Positions 26,301-34,454 of a stretch of 64,000 nucleotides of DNA are shown here, piece by piece. The notes under the pieces are model-generated. The model made no database searches. It saw nothing but the letters and a program-made list of their open reading frames with translations, and was not told the origin of the DNA. Made by a program: the position numbers and the translations under genes. Positions within the stretch are counted from its first letter, which is position 1; each line of letters starts with the position of its first letter. The DNA comes from Sphingomonas caeni (GTDB lineage: Bacteria > Pseudomonadota > Alphaproteobacteria > Sphingomonadales > Sphingomonadaceae). The stretch is from positions 1 to 64,000 of the forward strand of contig NZ_JAPDOK010000002.1 in NCBI RefSeq assembly GCF_026013415.1, read 5' to 3'.

Positions 26301-29115
26301 CTATGCCGTCGCCACCACCAAGGATGCCAACGGCAACGTCTCACGCTCGGTGCGCTCGGTATGGCTCGCGGGCGAGGATGAATGGTGGTTCGGCGGCGAC
26401 AATGGCGACCGCATGGACGTCATCCCCGAGAAGCAGGAATACAAGGCGGGCGAGACCGCGCGCTTCCAGGTGCGCATGCCCTTCCGCGAGGCGACCGCTT
26501 TGGTCACCGTCGAGCGCGAGGGCGTGCTCTCGAGCTTCGTCGTCGGCCTCAGCGGCACCGATCCGGTGATCGAGGTGCCGATGCCGGGCGATTATGCCCC
26601 CGACGTCTATGTCTCGGTCATGGCCGTGCGCGGCCGCGTCGAGGGCTGGTCGCTCTGGTCGTCGAACACCGCGCGCGACTGGGGCCTGCCCTTCTTCTCG
26701 AAGGACGGCGCCAAGCCCACCGCGACGGTCGATCTCGCCAAGCCCGCCTATCGCGTCGGCATCGCCAAGGTGAAGGTCGGCTGGGACAGCCACCGGCTCG
26801 GCGTCACCGTGAAGGCCGACCGCGAGAAATATGCCGCGCGCGATACCGCGACGGTCGATGTCGCGATCAAGGGCCCCGACGGCAAGCCCGCCGCGAGCGC
26901 CGACGTCGCCTTCGCGGCGGTCGACGATGCGCTGCTCCAGCTCGCGCCCAACCCCAGCTGGGATGTGCTCACCGCGATGATGGGCGAGCGCCCCCTCTCG
27001 GTGCTCACCTCGACCGCGCAGATGCAGGTCGTCGGCAAGCGCCACTATGGCAAGAAGGCGGTCGAGGCCGGCGGCGGCGGCGGCGGCGATCTCTCGGGGC
27101 TCAACCGCGAGAATTTCCAGCCGGTGCTGCTGTGGCAGGGCAAGGTGGCGCTCGACGCCAATGGCCATGCCCAGGTCAAGGTTCCGCTCAGCGACGCGCT
27201 CACCAGCTTCCGCCTCGTCGCGATCGCGACCAACGGCGCGCAGCAGTTCGGCACCGGCGAGACCAGCGTGCGGACCGCGCAGGATTTGAGCCTCTTCTCG
27301 GGCCTCCCGCCCCTGGTGCGCACCGGCGACAGTTTCGGCGCGACCTTCACGCTCCGCAACGGCTCCGACAAGCCGATGCGCGTCACCGCCTCGGTCAAGC
27401 TCAACCCCGAGATCGCCAAGGGCAACCCGATGACGGTCGATGTGCCCCCGGGCGGCGCGGTGCCGGTGGTGTGGAACCTCAAGGCCCCCGCCAACGAGAG
27501 CAATCTCAGCTGGACCGTCACCGCCAAATCGGCCGACGGCAAGGCCAACGACCAGATCACCGTCACCCAGGAGGTCGCGCCCGCCGTGCCGGTCGAAACC
27601 TGGCAGGCCAGCATCGCGCGGGTGGGCCCCAATACCAGTTTCACCATCGCCCCGCCCGTGGGCTTCATCCCCGGGCGCGGCAGTATCGACGTGACGCTGA
27701 TCGATACGCTCGCCCCGCCGCTCCAGGGCGTGCGCGATTACATGACCATGTACCCGTATAATTGCCTCGAGCAGCGCACCTCGCGCGCGATCGCCAATGG
27801 CGATGGCGGCGCCTGGACGCTGATCGCGAGCGAGCTGCCCGCCTATCTCGATGAGGACGGGCTGCTGCGCTATTTCGCGTCGGGCAATTTGCGGGGCTCC
27901 GAAGCGCTGACCGCGTACATCCTCTCGGTCACCGCCGAGGCCGGATTGCCGCTGCCCGAAGGGCCGCGCGCCAAGATGCTCGAGGCGATGAAGGCGGTGC
28001 TCGACGGCCGCCTGCGCCACGAGGATTATGAGGATGTCCGCTACCAGAAGGTCGCGGCGTTCGCGGCGCTGGCGCGGCAGGGCGCGGCGACCCCGGCGAT
28101 GCTCGGCCAGCTCGCCTTCCCGCCCGCCGACATGCCCACCGCCTTGCTCTCCGACTATATCGTCGGGCTGCAGAAGACCGAGGGCCTCGCCAACGGCAAT
28201 GCACTGCGCGCCGATGCCGAGAAGATCCTGCGCACGCGGCTCGTGTACGAAGGCACGCGGATCGATCTGGTCGACAAGGACAACCAGCCCTGGTGGCTGA
28301 TGTCCTCGGGCGACGAGGCCGCGATCAAGGCGCTGCTCGCCACGCTTGGCCGGCCGGGCTGGCAGAATGACTCGGGCAAGATGATGATCGGCGTCGGCGC
28401 CCGCCAGACGCGTGGCCATTGGGATACCACCACCGCCAATGCCTGGGGCGCGATCGCCGCGCGCAAGTTCATGGCGCTCTATCCCGCCGAGGCGATCGCC
28501 GGAGTGACCACCGCCAGCCTCTCCGGCACGTCGATCACGCGCAGCTGGCCGTTGCTCGAGCCGCAACGCAGCTTCAGCTTCGCGCTGCCTTCGGCCAGCA
28601 CGCCGCTGACGATCGGCCAGTCGGGCGGGGCCGGGCCCTGGGCGCTCGTCTCGGTCAAGGCCGCGGTGCCGCTCACCCAGCCGCTCAACGCCGGCTACAA
28701 GATGACCAAGTCGATCGAGGTGGTGCAGGCGTTCAAGCCGGGCCAGCTCACTCGCGGCGATGTCGTCAAGGTGACGATCACGGTCGAAGCCACGGCGGAA
28801 CGCAACTGGGTGGTAATCAGCGATCCCGTCCCCGGCGGCGCGACGGTGGTGTCGAACCTGGGCGGCCAGTCGCAGATGCTCGCCGATGCGGCGGGCAGCG
28901 GATCGGGGGTCCAGCCCAGCTATGTCGAACGCGGCCGCGACGCCTGGCGCGCCTATTTCGGCTGGGTGCCGCGCGGCAGCTTCACCGTCTCGTACGTGAT
29001 GCGGGTCAATTCGGCGGGCACCTTCAGCCTGCCGGCGACGCGGGTCGAGGCGATGTACTCCCCCGATATCCGCTCGCAGGTGCCCAACCAGCCGATGACG
29101 GTGGCGCAGCGGTGA
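23341..29115 (+). CDS. Alpha-2-macroglobulin family protein
   Basis: 1924 aa, the largest gene in the window. A signal peptide (MKLAARVAILALALSPIGAF) with AFA cleavage and no lipobox suggests a periplasmic, soluble form. Serial MG-type beta domains occupy the first 1300 residues. The thioester motif CLEQ is intact at Cys1475 (YNCLEQRTSRAIA), followed by the alpha-alpha toroid and a receptor-binding-like end. It would trap proteases that breach the outer membrane. The penicillin-binding protein 1C gene follows after one base, a known pairing for wall repair and defence. Confidence 0.95.
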   Translation: MKLAARVAILALALSPIGAFAAFGDNSPQVEMATPGIGDGAIERFTVRFTEAMVPLGDPRAEAPFKVECPVAGEGRWVDQTTWVYEFANPLPGGTTCKFSFRDKLRSLAGYAVTGQSEFTVDSGGPIARAVLPGAFGDDIEEDQVFLVAANMGVDRASVSANAYCSVDGVGEKIPVDVLGADIPAKLLSDLGTDRWEVRNFLESAGLPQTLPAKAEDRARATESLVAVKCHRPLPPGRDMALMWGKGIKSPSGRLAGADQRFDYTVRKPFTARFECSRVNPQAGCSPVEDAWVRFSAPIPREQAAAVRIKLADGKELAPVISKEDERKATLSDLKFKAPLPVAQTAKLVLPADVKDESGRALSNAERFPLDVRFDEAPPLVKFAADFGILEWKEGGVLPLTVRNVEGQLAASQLTLSGQSLKVDSDGEVARWLRVIDDAGDDKFDEVKRGKETLRINQTGTKSILKGVAGGSTFNLGLPSAGKEFEVMGIPLNKPGFYVVEIASPRLGEALLGRKATRYVSAGALVTNMAVHFKWGREGSLVWVTALNSGTGVGSADVRVTDSCTGQLLAQGKTDASGRLGVPAGLPEPASYGSCNDNSSQHPLMISARSGEDFSFNLTAWGEGISPSDFELSYGWSKPDQILHTVFDRALVRQGEAIHMKHILRLPVAAGFKAGEPLTGTLRLSHRGSDTQFDIPLKIDASGSGETDWTAPQGAPMGDYDLQVIAKDKDGDERTIWTDQSFKIDEYRLPTMKASVSGPKDPAIRPTTMPLDLFVGYLSGGGASNLPVEVRIGYFDGSRTPAGYDSYTFGGRALAEGVTDLNGDGDEEEDSGSALPPTQTLPVTLNAEGSARATVDVPATLELDSNMLVEMDYQDANGEVLTASSRIPLYASAVQLGMKTDGWLMKQDDMRLRFVALDVSGKPIANQAISVELYSREILTARRKLIGGFYAYDNKVKVTKLGATCSATTDSLGLAQCQINPGVSGEVYAVATTKDANGNVSRSVRSVWLAGEDEWWFGGDNGDRMDVIPEKQEYKAGETARFQVRMPFREATALVTVEREGVLSSFVVGLSGTDPVIEVPMPGDYAPDVYVSVMAVRGRVEGWSLWSSNTARDWGLPFFSKDGAKPTATVDLAKPAYRVGIAKVKVGWDSHRLGVTVKADREKYAARDTATVDVAIKGPDGKPAASADVAFAAVDDALLQLAPNPSWDVLTAMMGERPLSVLTSTAQMQVVGKRHYGKKAVEAGGGGGGDLSGLNRENFQPVLLWQGKVALDANGHAQVKVPLSDALTSFRLVAIATNGAQQFGTGETSVRTAQDLSLFSGLPPLVRTGDSFGATFTLRNGSDKPMRVTASVKLNPEIAKGNPMTVDVPPGGAVPVVWNLKAPANESNLSWTVTAKSADGKANDQITVTQEVAPAVPVETWQASIARVGPNTSFTIAPPVGFIPGRGSIDVTLIDTLAPPLQGVRDYMTMYPYNCLEQRTSRAIANGDGGAWTLIASELPAYLDEDGLLRYFASGNLRGSEALTAYILSVTAEAGLPLPEGPRAKMLEAMKAVLDGRLRHEDYEDVRYQKVAAFAALARQGAATPAMLGQLAFPPADMPTALLSDYIVGLQKTEGLANGNALRADAEKILRTRLVYEGTRIDLVDKDNQPWWLMSSGDEAAIKALLATLGRPGWQNDSGKMMIGVGARQTRGHWDTTTANAWGAIAARKFMALYPAEAIAGVTTASLSGTSITRSWPLLEPQRSFSFALPSASTPLTIGQSGGAGPWALVSVKAAVPLTQPLNAGYKMTKSIEVVQAFKPGQLTRGDVVKVTITVEATAERNWVVISDPVPGGATVVSNLGGQSQMLADAAGSGSGVQPSYVERGRDAWRAYFGWVPRGSFTVSYVMRVNSAGTFSLPATRVEAMYSPDIRSQVPNQPMTVAQR

Positions 29116-29116
29116 C

Positions 29117-31420
29117 GTGAGCGACGATCAGAGTGAAACGAGTACGTCACCCCGGCGAAAGCCGGGGCCCAGCTTCCTTGCTCTCCGCGAGCGCGCCGGC
29201 ACTTGGGTGGAAAAGGTAAGAAGCTGGGTCCCGGCTTTCGCCGGGATGACGGTTGGGAGAGTTCGCGGCCTGATCCGCGATTGGGACGAACGCGGCTGGC
29301 GCGGAGTCTTCACCCCACCGCGCATCGTCCTGATCGCCTCGCTCACCCTGATCGCGGCCTATGCCGCGCTCGACTGGCGCACCCTCCCCCCGCCGCTCCC
29401 CGATTACGCCACCGCCAAATCCGCCTACACCCCGTCCGAAGCCTGGCTCTACGACCGCAACGGCCGGCTGATCGACAGCGCCCGCGTCAATTTCGCGGTG
29501 CGCCGCCTCGCCTGGACCCCGCTCGACCAGGTCTCCCCCGCGGCGCGCACGGTGATCCTCGCCGCCGAGGACAAGCGCTTCGCCAGCCATGGCGGGGTGG
29601 ACTGGCTCGCGGTCGGCGGCGCGATCCGCAACAGACTTGAGGGCAAAAGCGGTCGGGGCGCCTCCACCCTCTCGATGCAGGTCGCCGCCTTCCTCGCCCC
29701 CGAGCTCGACCGGCCGGGATCGCGGGGCGCCTGGACCAAGCTGCGCCAGATGCGCGCCGGCATGGGGCTCGAAGCGCGCTGGTCCAAGGACCAGATTCTC
29801 GAGGCCTATCTCAACCTCGCGGGTTTCCGCGGCGAGGCGCAGGGGATCGGCGCGGCGGCGCTCGGGCTGTTCGGCAAGACTCCCGCGGCGCTGACCCGCG
29901 ACGATGCGCTGCTGCTCGCGGCCCTGCTCCCCGACCCCGGGGCGAGCGCGGACAAGATCGCCAAACGCGCCTGCGCGCTCGCGCATGAAAGCGATTGCAC
30001 CCGCTTCACCGGCATGGCCGCCTCGATGCTCGGCCCCGCGCGCAGCCTTGCGCTCGATCCCGGCCTCGCCCCCCACCTCGCCAACATGCTGCTCACCGAG
30101 CCGGGGATGAAGATCACCACCACGATCGACGCCTCGGTCCAGCAGGTCGCGATCGAGGCGCTCAAGCGCCAGCTCCAGGGCCTGGGGGGAACGCGCGCGC
30201 GCGACGGGGCGGTGGTGGTGGTCGACAATGCCACCGGCGATATCCTCGCGATGGTCGGCGGGATCGGCGGCAATTCGACCGCACCGTCGGTCAACGGCGC
30301 CACCGCCTATCGCCAGGCGGGGTCGACGCTCAAACCCTTCCTCTACGCCCAGGCGATCGAGAAGGGCTATCTCACCCCCGCCTCGATCCTCGACGATTCG
30401 CCGGTCCAGCTCGACACCGCCTCGGGGCTCTATGTCCCGCAGAATTACGACAAGGGGTTCAAGGGCCCCGTGTCGGCGCGGGTGGCGCTTGCGGGCTCGC
30501 TCAACGTCCCCGCGGTTCGCACCCTGCTGCTGGTCGGGGTCGAGGCGTTCCGCGACCGGCTGTTCGACACCGGCTATGCCGGGCTCACCGAAGCGGGCGA
30601 CTATTACGGCTTCAGCCTCGCGCTCGGCTCGGCCGAGGTGACCCTGGTCGAGCAAGCCGCCGCCTATCGCAGCCTCGCGCTCGGCGGGCGCTGGACACCG
30701 TTGCGCATCGTCAAGGGCGACGCGATCGACGGCGAGCGCCGCACCACCAGCCCCCAGGCCGCCTGGATCGTCGCCGACATGCTCGCCGATCCCAATGCCC
30801 GCGCCGCGACCTTCGGGATCGATTCGGCGCTGCGCCTCCCCTTCTGGGCCGCCGCCAAGACCGGCACGTCGAAGGCAATGCGCGACAATTGGTGCGTCGG
30901 CTTTTCGGACCGGTTCACCGTCGCGGTCTGGGTCGGCAATCTCGAGGGGGATCCGATGCGCGCGGTCTCGGGTACCAGCGGCGCGGCGCCGGTGTGGCGC
31001 GACGTGATGATGGCGCTCCATGCCGGCCAGCCCGGCAAGGCGCCCGCGCGGCCCGCTGGCATCGACGAGCGCCGCGTGACCTTCGCCGGCGGCATCGAAC
31101 AGCCGCGCCGCGAATTTTTCGTGGCGGGCACGGGCATGACCCAGGTCGCCGCCACGCCCCCCGAATCGCGCCGCCCGCGCATCACCAATCCGGTCACGGG
31201 CAGCGTCTATGCACTCGATCCCGACATCCCGCCCGAGCGCCAGCGGATGGCGGTGGCGGTGGGTGGCGATGTGACGGGGCACCGGCTGCTGCTCGACAAG
31301 CGCGATCTCGGCAGCGCCGACTCGCACCCGATGATCCTCGCCCCGCCGGGGCGGCACACGCTGAAGCTGATCGATCTGAGCGGACGCGTGGTGGACCAGG
31401 TTCTCTTCACGGTGCGCTAG
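29117..31420 (+). CDS. pbpC: Penicillin-binding protein 1C
   Basis: 767 aa if translation begins at GTG 29117, one base after the alpha-2-macroglobulin stop. The first 43 codons are then a family B repeat read in frame (SPRRKPGPS ... WVPAFAGMTVG). ATG 29246 after the repeat gives 724 aa and is an equal or better candidate. A transmembrane helix (IVLIASLTLIAAYAALDW) is followed by the glycosyltransferase domain (AAEDKRFASHGGVDW, GASTLSMQVA). The transpeptidase domain has STLK, SLN and KTGTSK. A C-terminal BiPBP_C domain ends it. It polymerises and cross-links peptidoglycan. Confidence 0.93.
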   Translation: MSDDQSETSTSPRRKPGPSFLALRERAGTWVEKVRSWVPAFAGMTVGRVRGLIRDWDERGWRGVFTPPRIVLIASLTLIAAYAALDWRTLPPPLPDYATAKSAYTPSEAWLYDRNGRLIDSARVNFAVRRLAWTPLDQVSPAARTVILAAEDKRFASHGGVDWLAVGGAIRNRLEGKSGRGASTLSMQVAAFLAPELDRPGSRGAWTKLRQMRAGMGLEARWSKDQILEAYLNLAGFRGEAQGIGAAALGLFGKTPAALTRDDALLLAALLPDPGASADKIAKRACALAHESDCTRFTGMAASMLGPARSLALDPGLAPHLANMLLTEPGMKITTTIDASVQQVAIEALKRQLQGLGGTRARDGAVVVVDNATGDILAMVGGIGGNSTAPSVNGATAYRQAGSTLKPFLYAQAIEKGYLTPASILDDSPVQLDTASGLYVPQNYDKGFKGPVSARVALAGSLNVPAVRTLLLVGVEAFRDRLFDTGYAGLTEAGDYYGFSLALGSAEVTLVEQAAAYRSLALGGRWTPLRIVKGDAIDGERRTTSPQAAWIVADMLADPNARAATFGIDSALRLPFWAAAKTGTSKAMRDNWCVGFSDRFTVAVWVGNLEGDPMRAVSGTSGAAPVWRDVMMALHAGQPGKAPARPAGIDERRVTFAGGIEQPRREFFVAGTGMTQVAATPPESRRPRITNPVTGSVYALDPDIPPERQRMAVAVGGDVTGHRLLLDKRDLGSADSHPMILAPPGRHTLKLIDLSGRVVDQVLFTVR
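29146..29256. repeat. Family B repeat overlapping the 5' end of pbpC
   Basis: CACCCCGGCGAAAGCCGGGG (left) and GGTCCCGGCTTTCGCCGGGA (right) flank about 50 bp. The whole element is open in the pbpC frame. Confidence 0.85.
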
Positions 31421-31445
31421 AGTCGGATTCATTCCCCTCTAACCC

Positions 31446-31475
31446 GTCATCCCGGCGAAAGCCGGGATGACGGAT
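31446..31475. repeat. Minimal family B hairpin
   Basis: A single hairpin, GTCATCCCGGCGAAAGCCGG followed by GATGAC, 26 bases after the pbpC stop, with no T tract. The rest of the 300-bp gap up to 31721 holds a second palindrome (CCCCGGGGCGGA / CTCCACCCCGGGG, about 31653-31682). No gene is seen in it. Confidence 0.75.
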
Positions 31476-31721
31476 AGGGTTCAATCTTGGCGGATCACAC
31501 TCTAGCGGGCTCCTGCTTTCCGCAATCCCGATCAATTTTCATTTCCGAGGCGAACCAAATGCGGATTCCCGCGTTGCGCACCTTGGTCCCTCCCCTTTCG
31601 GGACTGGTGCCTGGGGCACCGGCCGCGCCGTCCCCCAACAGCGGCGCGGCCAGACCCCGGGGCGGATATCTCCACCCCGGGGCCCGGCTTTGCTGCGGTG
31701 ACGAACCTCGCGCTACCGGGG

Positions 31722-32189
31722 TTACCAGTAGAAGTTGTCGATCACCCGGATCACGACGCCGCGGCGGGTATCGACCAGCAGCAGATCGTCATAGTGACGC
31801 ACCCAGACCCGGCCATAGCCGGCGCGCGGCAGGTGATAGCGCCACGGGTCGTTGATCACATAGCGCGGACCGAAATAGTCGAACCCGATGCGCACGCCCG
31901 GACGGAAGTGCTGATAGCGGAACGGCGCGCGCCAGTTGCCGCGCGAATAATAGCCGCGATTGGAATTGCGGTGATCGCGCCAGTCATTGTCGCGCCAATT
32001 ATGGTCGCGCTCGTCGAACCGGCGATCGGACCAGCCGCGGTCGCCGCGATCATGGCGGTCACCGCGATAATCATGGCGGTCGCCCCGGTAATCGTGGCGG
32101 TCGCCGCGATGCTGGGCCTGGGCCGCAACCGGCGCGGCCATCGGAACGATGACGGCGGCGGCAAGCGCGGCGGCGATGAGTTTCTTCAT
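31722..32189 (-). CDS. RcnB-like periplasmic protein
   Basis: 155 aa. A signal peptide (MKKLIAAALAAAVIVPMAAP, cleaved near AQAQ) is followed by a His/Asp/Arg-rich tandem repeat (HDYRGDR repeated three to four times). The conserved C-terminal RcnB domain then follows (PGVRIGFDYFGPRYVINDPW ... VWVRHYDDLLLVDTRRG). RcnB in E. coli modulates nickel and cobalt efflux; in alphaproteobacteria the family is broad and the metal link is not proven. The repeat region could bind metal through its histidines. Confidence 0.85.
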   Translation of the reverse strand: MKKLIAAALAAAVIVPMAAPVAAQAQHRGDRHDYRGDRHDYRGDRHDRGDRGWSDRRFDERDHNWRDNDWRDHRNSNRGYYSRGNWRAPFRYQHFRPGVRIGFDYFGPRYVINDPWRYHLPRAGYGRVWVRHYDDLLLVDTRRGVVIRVIDNFYW

Positions 32190-32406
32190 GATGTCCTCCT
32201 CAAAAGCAGTTTACCTGCTGGCAGGACGTCCTTCCCGGGACGTTCCCGCCTGCAGTTGCGTTTCTGGAGGAGTCGCGGTGAACCGACTTCGAACGCGACC
32301 GTCAGCCAATTGACAGAATGGTTACCGGACCGCCTTCTTGCGAAACTCGCGAAACAGCGCGTTTCGATACGGTGCCGGCCCGCTTCATCGGCGTGAGCCG
32401 ATCAGA

Positions 32407-32892
32407 TCATTGCCCTTCGCCGCCCGCCGGTGCGCCGCCCGCGCCGACCTGGCCGATATTGCCGAACAGATCGTCGAAGAAGCTGCGCTTGCGGCCCAGG
32501 GTCGGGGTGGTCTTGTTCGACGGATTGACCGAGGCGACCAGCTCGATGCCGGTCTGCTTCACCTCGGCGACATTGCCCGCGCCGTCGAAGGTCACGCGCA
32601 GCGTGACCTGGCTCTTCGCGTTGGGCGAGTTGTACGCCATGTTCGAGCTGTCGCGCGCGACATAATACCATTCCTTGCCGTCGAACTGGCTCACAAAGGT
32701 CGGGCGGCCGAGCGTCTTGAGCACCGAGTCGCGGTTATCGACGCCAGGCTGGATCGACGCGACGAGCTCGCCATCGACGACATAGCCCTGATGCGTGCGC
32801 ACGGGGGTGCACGCCGCGGTGGCGGCAAGGGCGATAAGGACCGCGGCCGACGCGAGAGCGCGGACGGGAGCGCGGACAGAAAACACCGGCAT
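32407..32892 (-). CDS. bamE: Outer membrane assembly lipoprotein BamE
   Basis: 161 aa from ATG 32892. A lipoprotein signal with lipobox TAAC (Cys about 28) precedes the SmpA/OmlA fold (YVVDGELVASIQPGVDNRDS, VLKTLGRPTF, KEWYYVARDSS). BamE supports the BAM complex that inserts beta-barrel proteins. The Gly-rich C-terminal tail (FGNIGQVGAGGAPAGGEG) is an alphaproteobacterial extension. It is divergent from the cytochrome-c chaperone gene, with a shared 106-bp promoter region. Confidence 0.92.
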   Translation of the reverse strand: MPVFSVRAPVRALASAAVLIALAATAACTPVRTHQGYVVDGELVASIQPGVDNRDSVLKTLGRPTFVSQFDGKEWYYVARDSSNMAYNSPNAKSQVTLRVTFDGAGNVAEVKQTGIELVASVNPSNKTTPTLGRKRSFFDDLFGNIGQVGAGGAPAGGEGQ

Positions 32893-32998
32893 CGAATTCT
32901 CCAGGCAATACGCCACACGCCGCGCATTGCGCGGCAACCAAGGCCTCAATATGCGCCTAATTGCGGCCAAACAAGGTCGCGGCTTATACGGAAACAAG

Positions 32999-33511
32999 AT
33001 GCGACTGCTCCAGCGGCTGTTCGGCCGTCCCGATCGGGGAACGGCTCCCGCACTCTATCAGGCGGTGGTGGCGCGTGCGCGCGAGCCGCATTGGTATGCG
33101 CAAGGCGCGGTGCCCGACACGCTCGACGGGCGATTCGACATGATCGCGGCAATGCTCTCGCTGGTGCTGATCCGGCTCGAGGGCGATCCCGCGGGCGTGG
33201 CGCAGGGCGCGATGCTCACCGAGGTGTTCATCGAGGATATGGACGGCCAGCTGCGCGAGATCGGCATCGGCGACATCGTCGTCGGCAAGCATGTCGGGCG
33301 GATGATGGCGATGCTCGGCGGGCGAATCGGCGCCTATCGCGAGGGGCTGGCCGCGCGCGACCTCAAGGCGGCGCTGGTGCGCAACCTCTATCGCGGTGCC
33401 GAGCCGGCCCCCGAAGCGCTGGCGCATGTCGAGTCGGCCATGACCGCGCTGAGCGAATCGCTGGGGGGCGCGAGCATCAGCTCGCTGCTCGCGGGCGCGC
33501 TGCCGCGATGA
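32999..33511 (+). CDS. Ubiquinol-cytochrome c chaperone (CBP3 family)
   Basis: 170 aa from ATG 32999. The frame is open upstream, but the family N-terminus (MRLLQRLFGRP) starts here. The CBP3 core is visible (YQAVVARAREPHWY, LDGRFDMIAAMLSLVLIRL, FIEDMDGQLREIGIGDIVVG). In mitochondria CBP3 aids assembly of the bc1 complex. Its stop codon overlaps the ATG of the DUF177 gene (ATGA), so the two are translationally coupled. Confidence 0.9.
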   Translation: MRLLQRLFGRPDRGTAPALYQAVVARAREPHWYAQGAVPDTLDGRFDMIAAMLSLVLIRLEGDPAGVAQGAMLTEVFIEDMDGQLREIGIGDIVVGKHVGRMMAMLGGRIGAYREGLAARDLKAALVRNLYRGAEPAPEALAHVESAMTALSESLGGASISSLLAGALPR

Positions 33512-34023
33512 CCCCCGAATTCAGCCGCCCCCACCCGCTCGACCGGATCGGCGCGGGCGAGGTCTCGGTCTCGGTCGCCGCCGACGAAGGCGAGCGCGCG
33601 CGGCTGGCGCGGCGGTTCGGCCTGATCGCGATCGACGCGCTCTCCGCCGATTACCGCCTGCGCCGCGAGGGCGAGGCCGTCCATGCGGGCGGGCATCTCT
33701 CGGCCAGGGTGACGCAGGCCTGTGTCGCGACCGGCGATCCGGTGCCCGCGAGCGTCGAGGAGGATTTCGACCTGCGCTTCCTCCCCGAATCCGCTGCCGG
33801 CGACGAGGTCGAGATCGATTCGGAGGAGCTCGACACGGTCTTCTATACCGGCGGCGCGATCGATCTGGGCGAGGCTGCCGCCGAAACGCTCGCGCTCGCG
33901 CTCGATCCCTTCCCGCGCAGCCCGGAGGCCGCGGCGGTGCTCCGGGCGGCGGGGGTGATCGGCGAGGATGAGGTGGTGCGCTCGAGCCCGTTCGCGGCGC
34001 TCAAGGACAAATTCCCGAAATAG
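33508..34023 (+). CDS. YceD/DUF177 family protein
   Basis: 171 aa. The DUF177 signature is present: a beta-rich N-terminal half, CVATGDPVPASVEEDFDLRF, then an acidic stretch EVEIDSEELDTVFYTGGAID and the C-terminal SPFAALKDKF. In most bacteria this gene precedes rpmF and is thought to act in rRNA or ribosomal-protein biogenesis. Here no rpmF follows; a family A repeat and a minus-strand operon come next. It is coupled to the CBP3 gene. Confidence 0.88.
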   Translation: MTPEFSRPHPLDRIGAGEVSVSVAADEGERARLARRFGLIAIDALSADYRLRREGEAVHAGGHLSARVTQACVATGDPVPASVEEDFDLRFLPESAAGDEVEIDSEELDTVFYTGGAIDLGEAAAETLALALDPFPRSPEAAAVLRAAGVIGEDEVVRSSPFAALKDKFPK

Positions 34024-34049
34024 GCTCAGGACGGATCGGCATTCAACTC

Positions 34050-34172
34050 ACCCTCCCCCGCCAGGGGGAGGTGGCACGCGTAGCGTGACGGAGGGGGAGG
34101 GCGGCGGCCACGTTTGTTTCGTGTCCTCCCCCTCCGACGCCTTCGGCGCCACCTCCCCCGCCAGGGGGAGGA
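34050..34172. repeat. Palindromic intergenic repeat, family A, copy 3
   Basis: CTCCCCCGCCAGGGGGAGGT and its exact inverse (ACCTCCCCCGCCAGGGGGAG) flank about 75 bp with GGAGGGGGAGG and CCTCCCCCTCC. It separates convergent genes. Confidence 0.88.
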
Positions 34173-34198
34173 TCAACCTTGCTCGCTGAATGTCGATA

Positions 34199-34405
34199 CT
34201 AGTCGTTCGCGGGCTCGCGCTCGATCGGCAGCGCCCAGCGGATCTGGTCGCGCAGCAGCTTTTCGAGATCCTCGGCGCCGACATTATGCGCCGCTGCGCG
34301 CTTGCGCAGCAGCGTGGCGAGCAGGCTCGCGCGGCTCGGCGGCGGCGCCGGTTCGGCGCGGCCCCGGGCGAGCGCGCGCGAGAGCTGGAGCGAGAGCTTG
34401 GTCAT
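34199..34405 (-). CDS. Small hypothetical protein downstream of crtB
   Basis: 68 aa from ATG 34405 (MTKLSLQLSRALARGRAEPA). It is basic at the N-terminus and predicted mostly helical (ASLLATLLRKRAAAHNVGAE, then DLEKLLRDQIRWALPIERE). No family is recognised. It lies 50 bp after the crtB stop on the same strand and may share its transcript. Confidence 0.5.
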   Translation of the reverse strand: MTKLSLQLSRALARGRAEPAPPPSRASLLATLLRKRAAAHNVGAEDLEKLLRDQIRWALPIEREPAND

Positions 34406-34454
34406 GCGTCCGCGCATGCCGTGGCCGACCTTATCAACTTCTTTCAGGGGCTGG

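Noticed and set aside
29117-29245. Calling the repeat-coded tail a definite part of PbpC
   Set aside because: An ATG at 29246 also gives a full-length protein. The sequence alone cannot decide.
26341-31432. Further long minus-strand frames (741 and 761 codons) opposite the alpha-2-macroglobulin and pbpC genes
   Set aside because: Same reasoning: low-complexity shadow translations with no ribosome-binding site or domain.
31487-31855. Open frame after pbpC
   Set aside because: It has no ribosome-binding site, runs through a GC palindrome and overlaps the 3' end of the RcnB-like gene in antisense.
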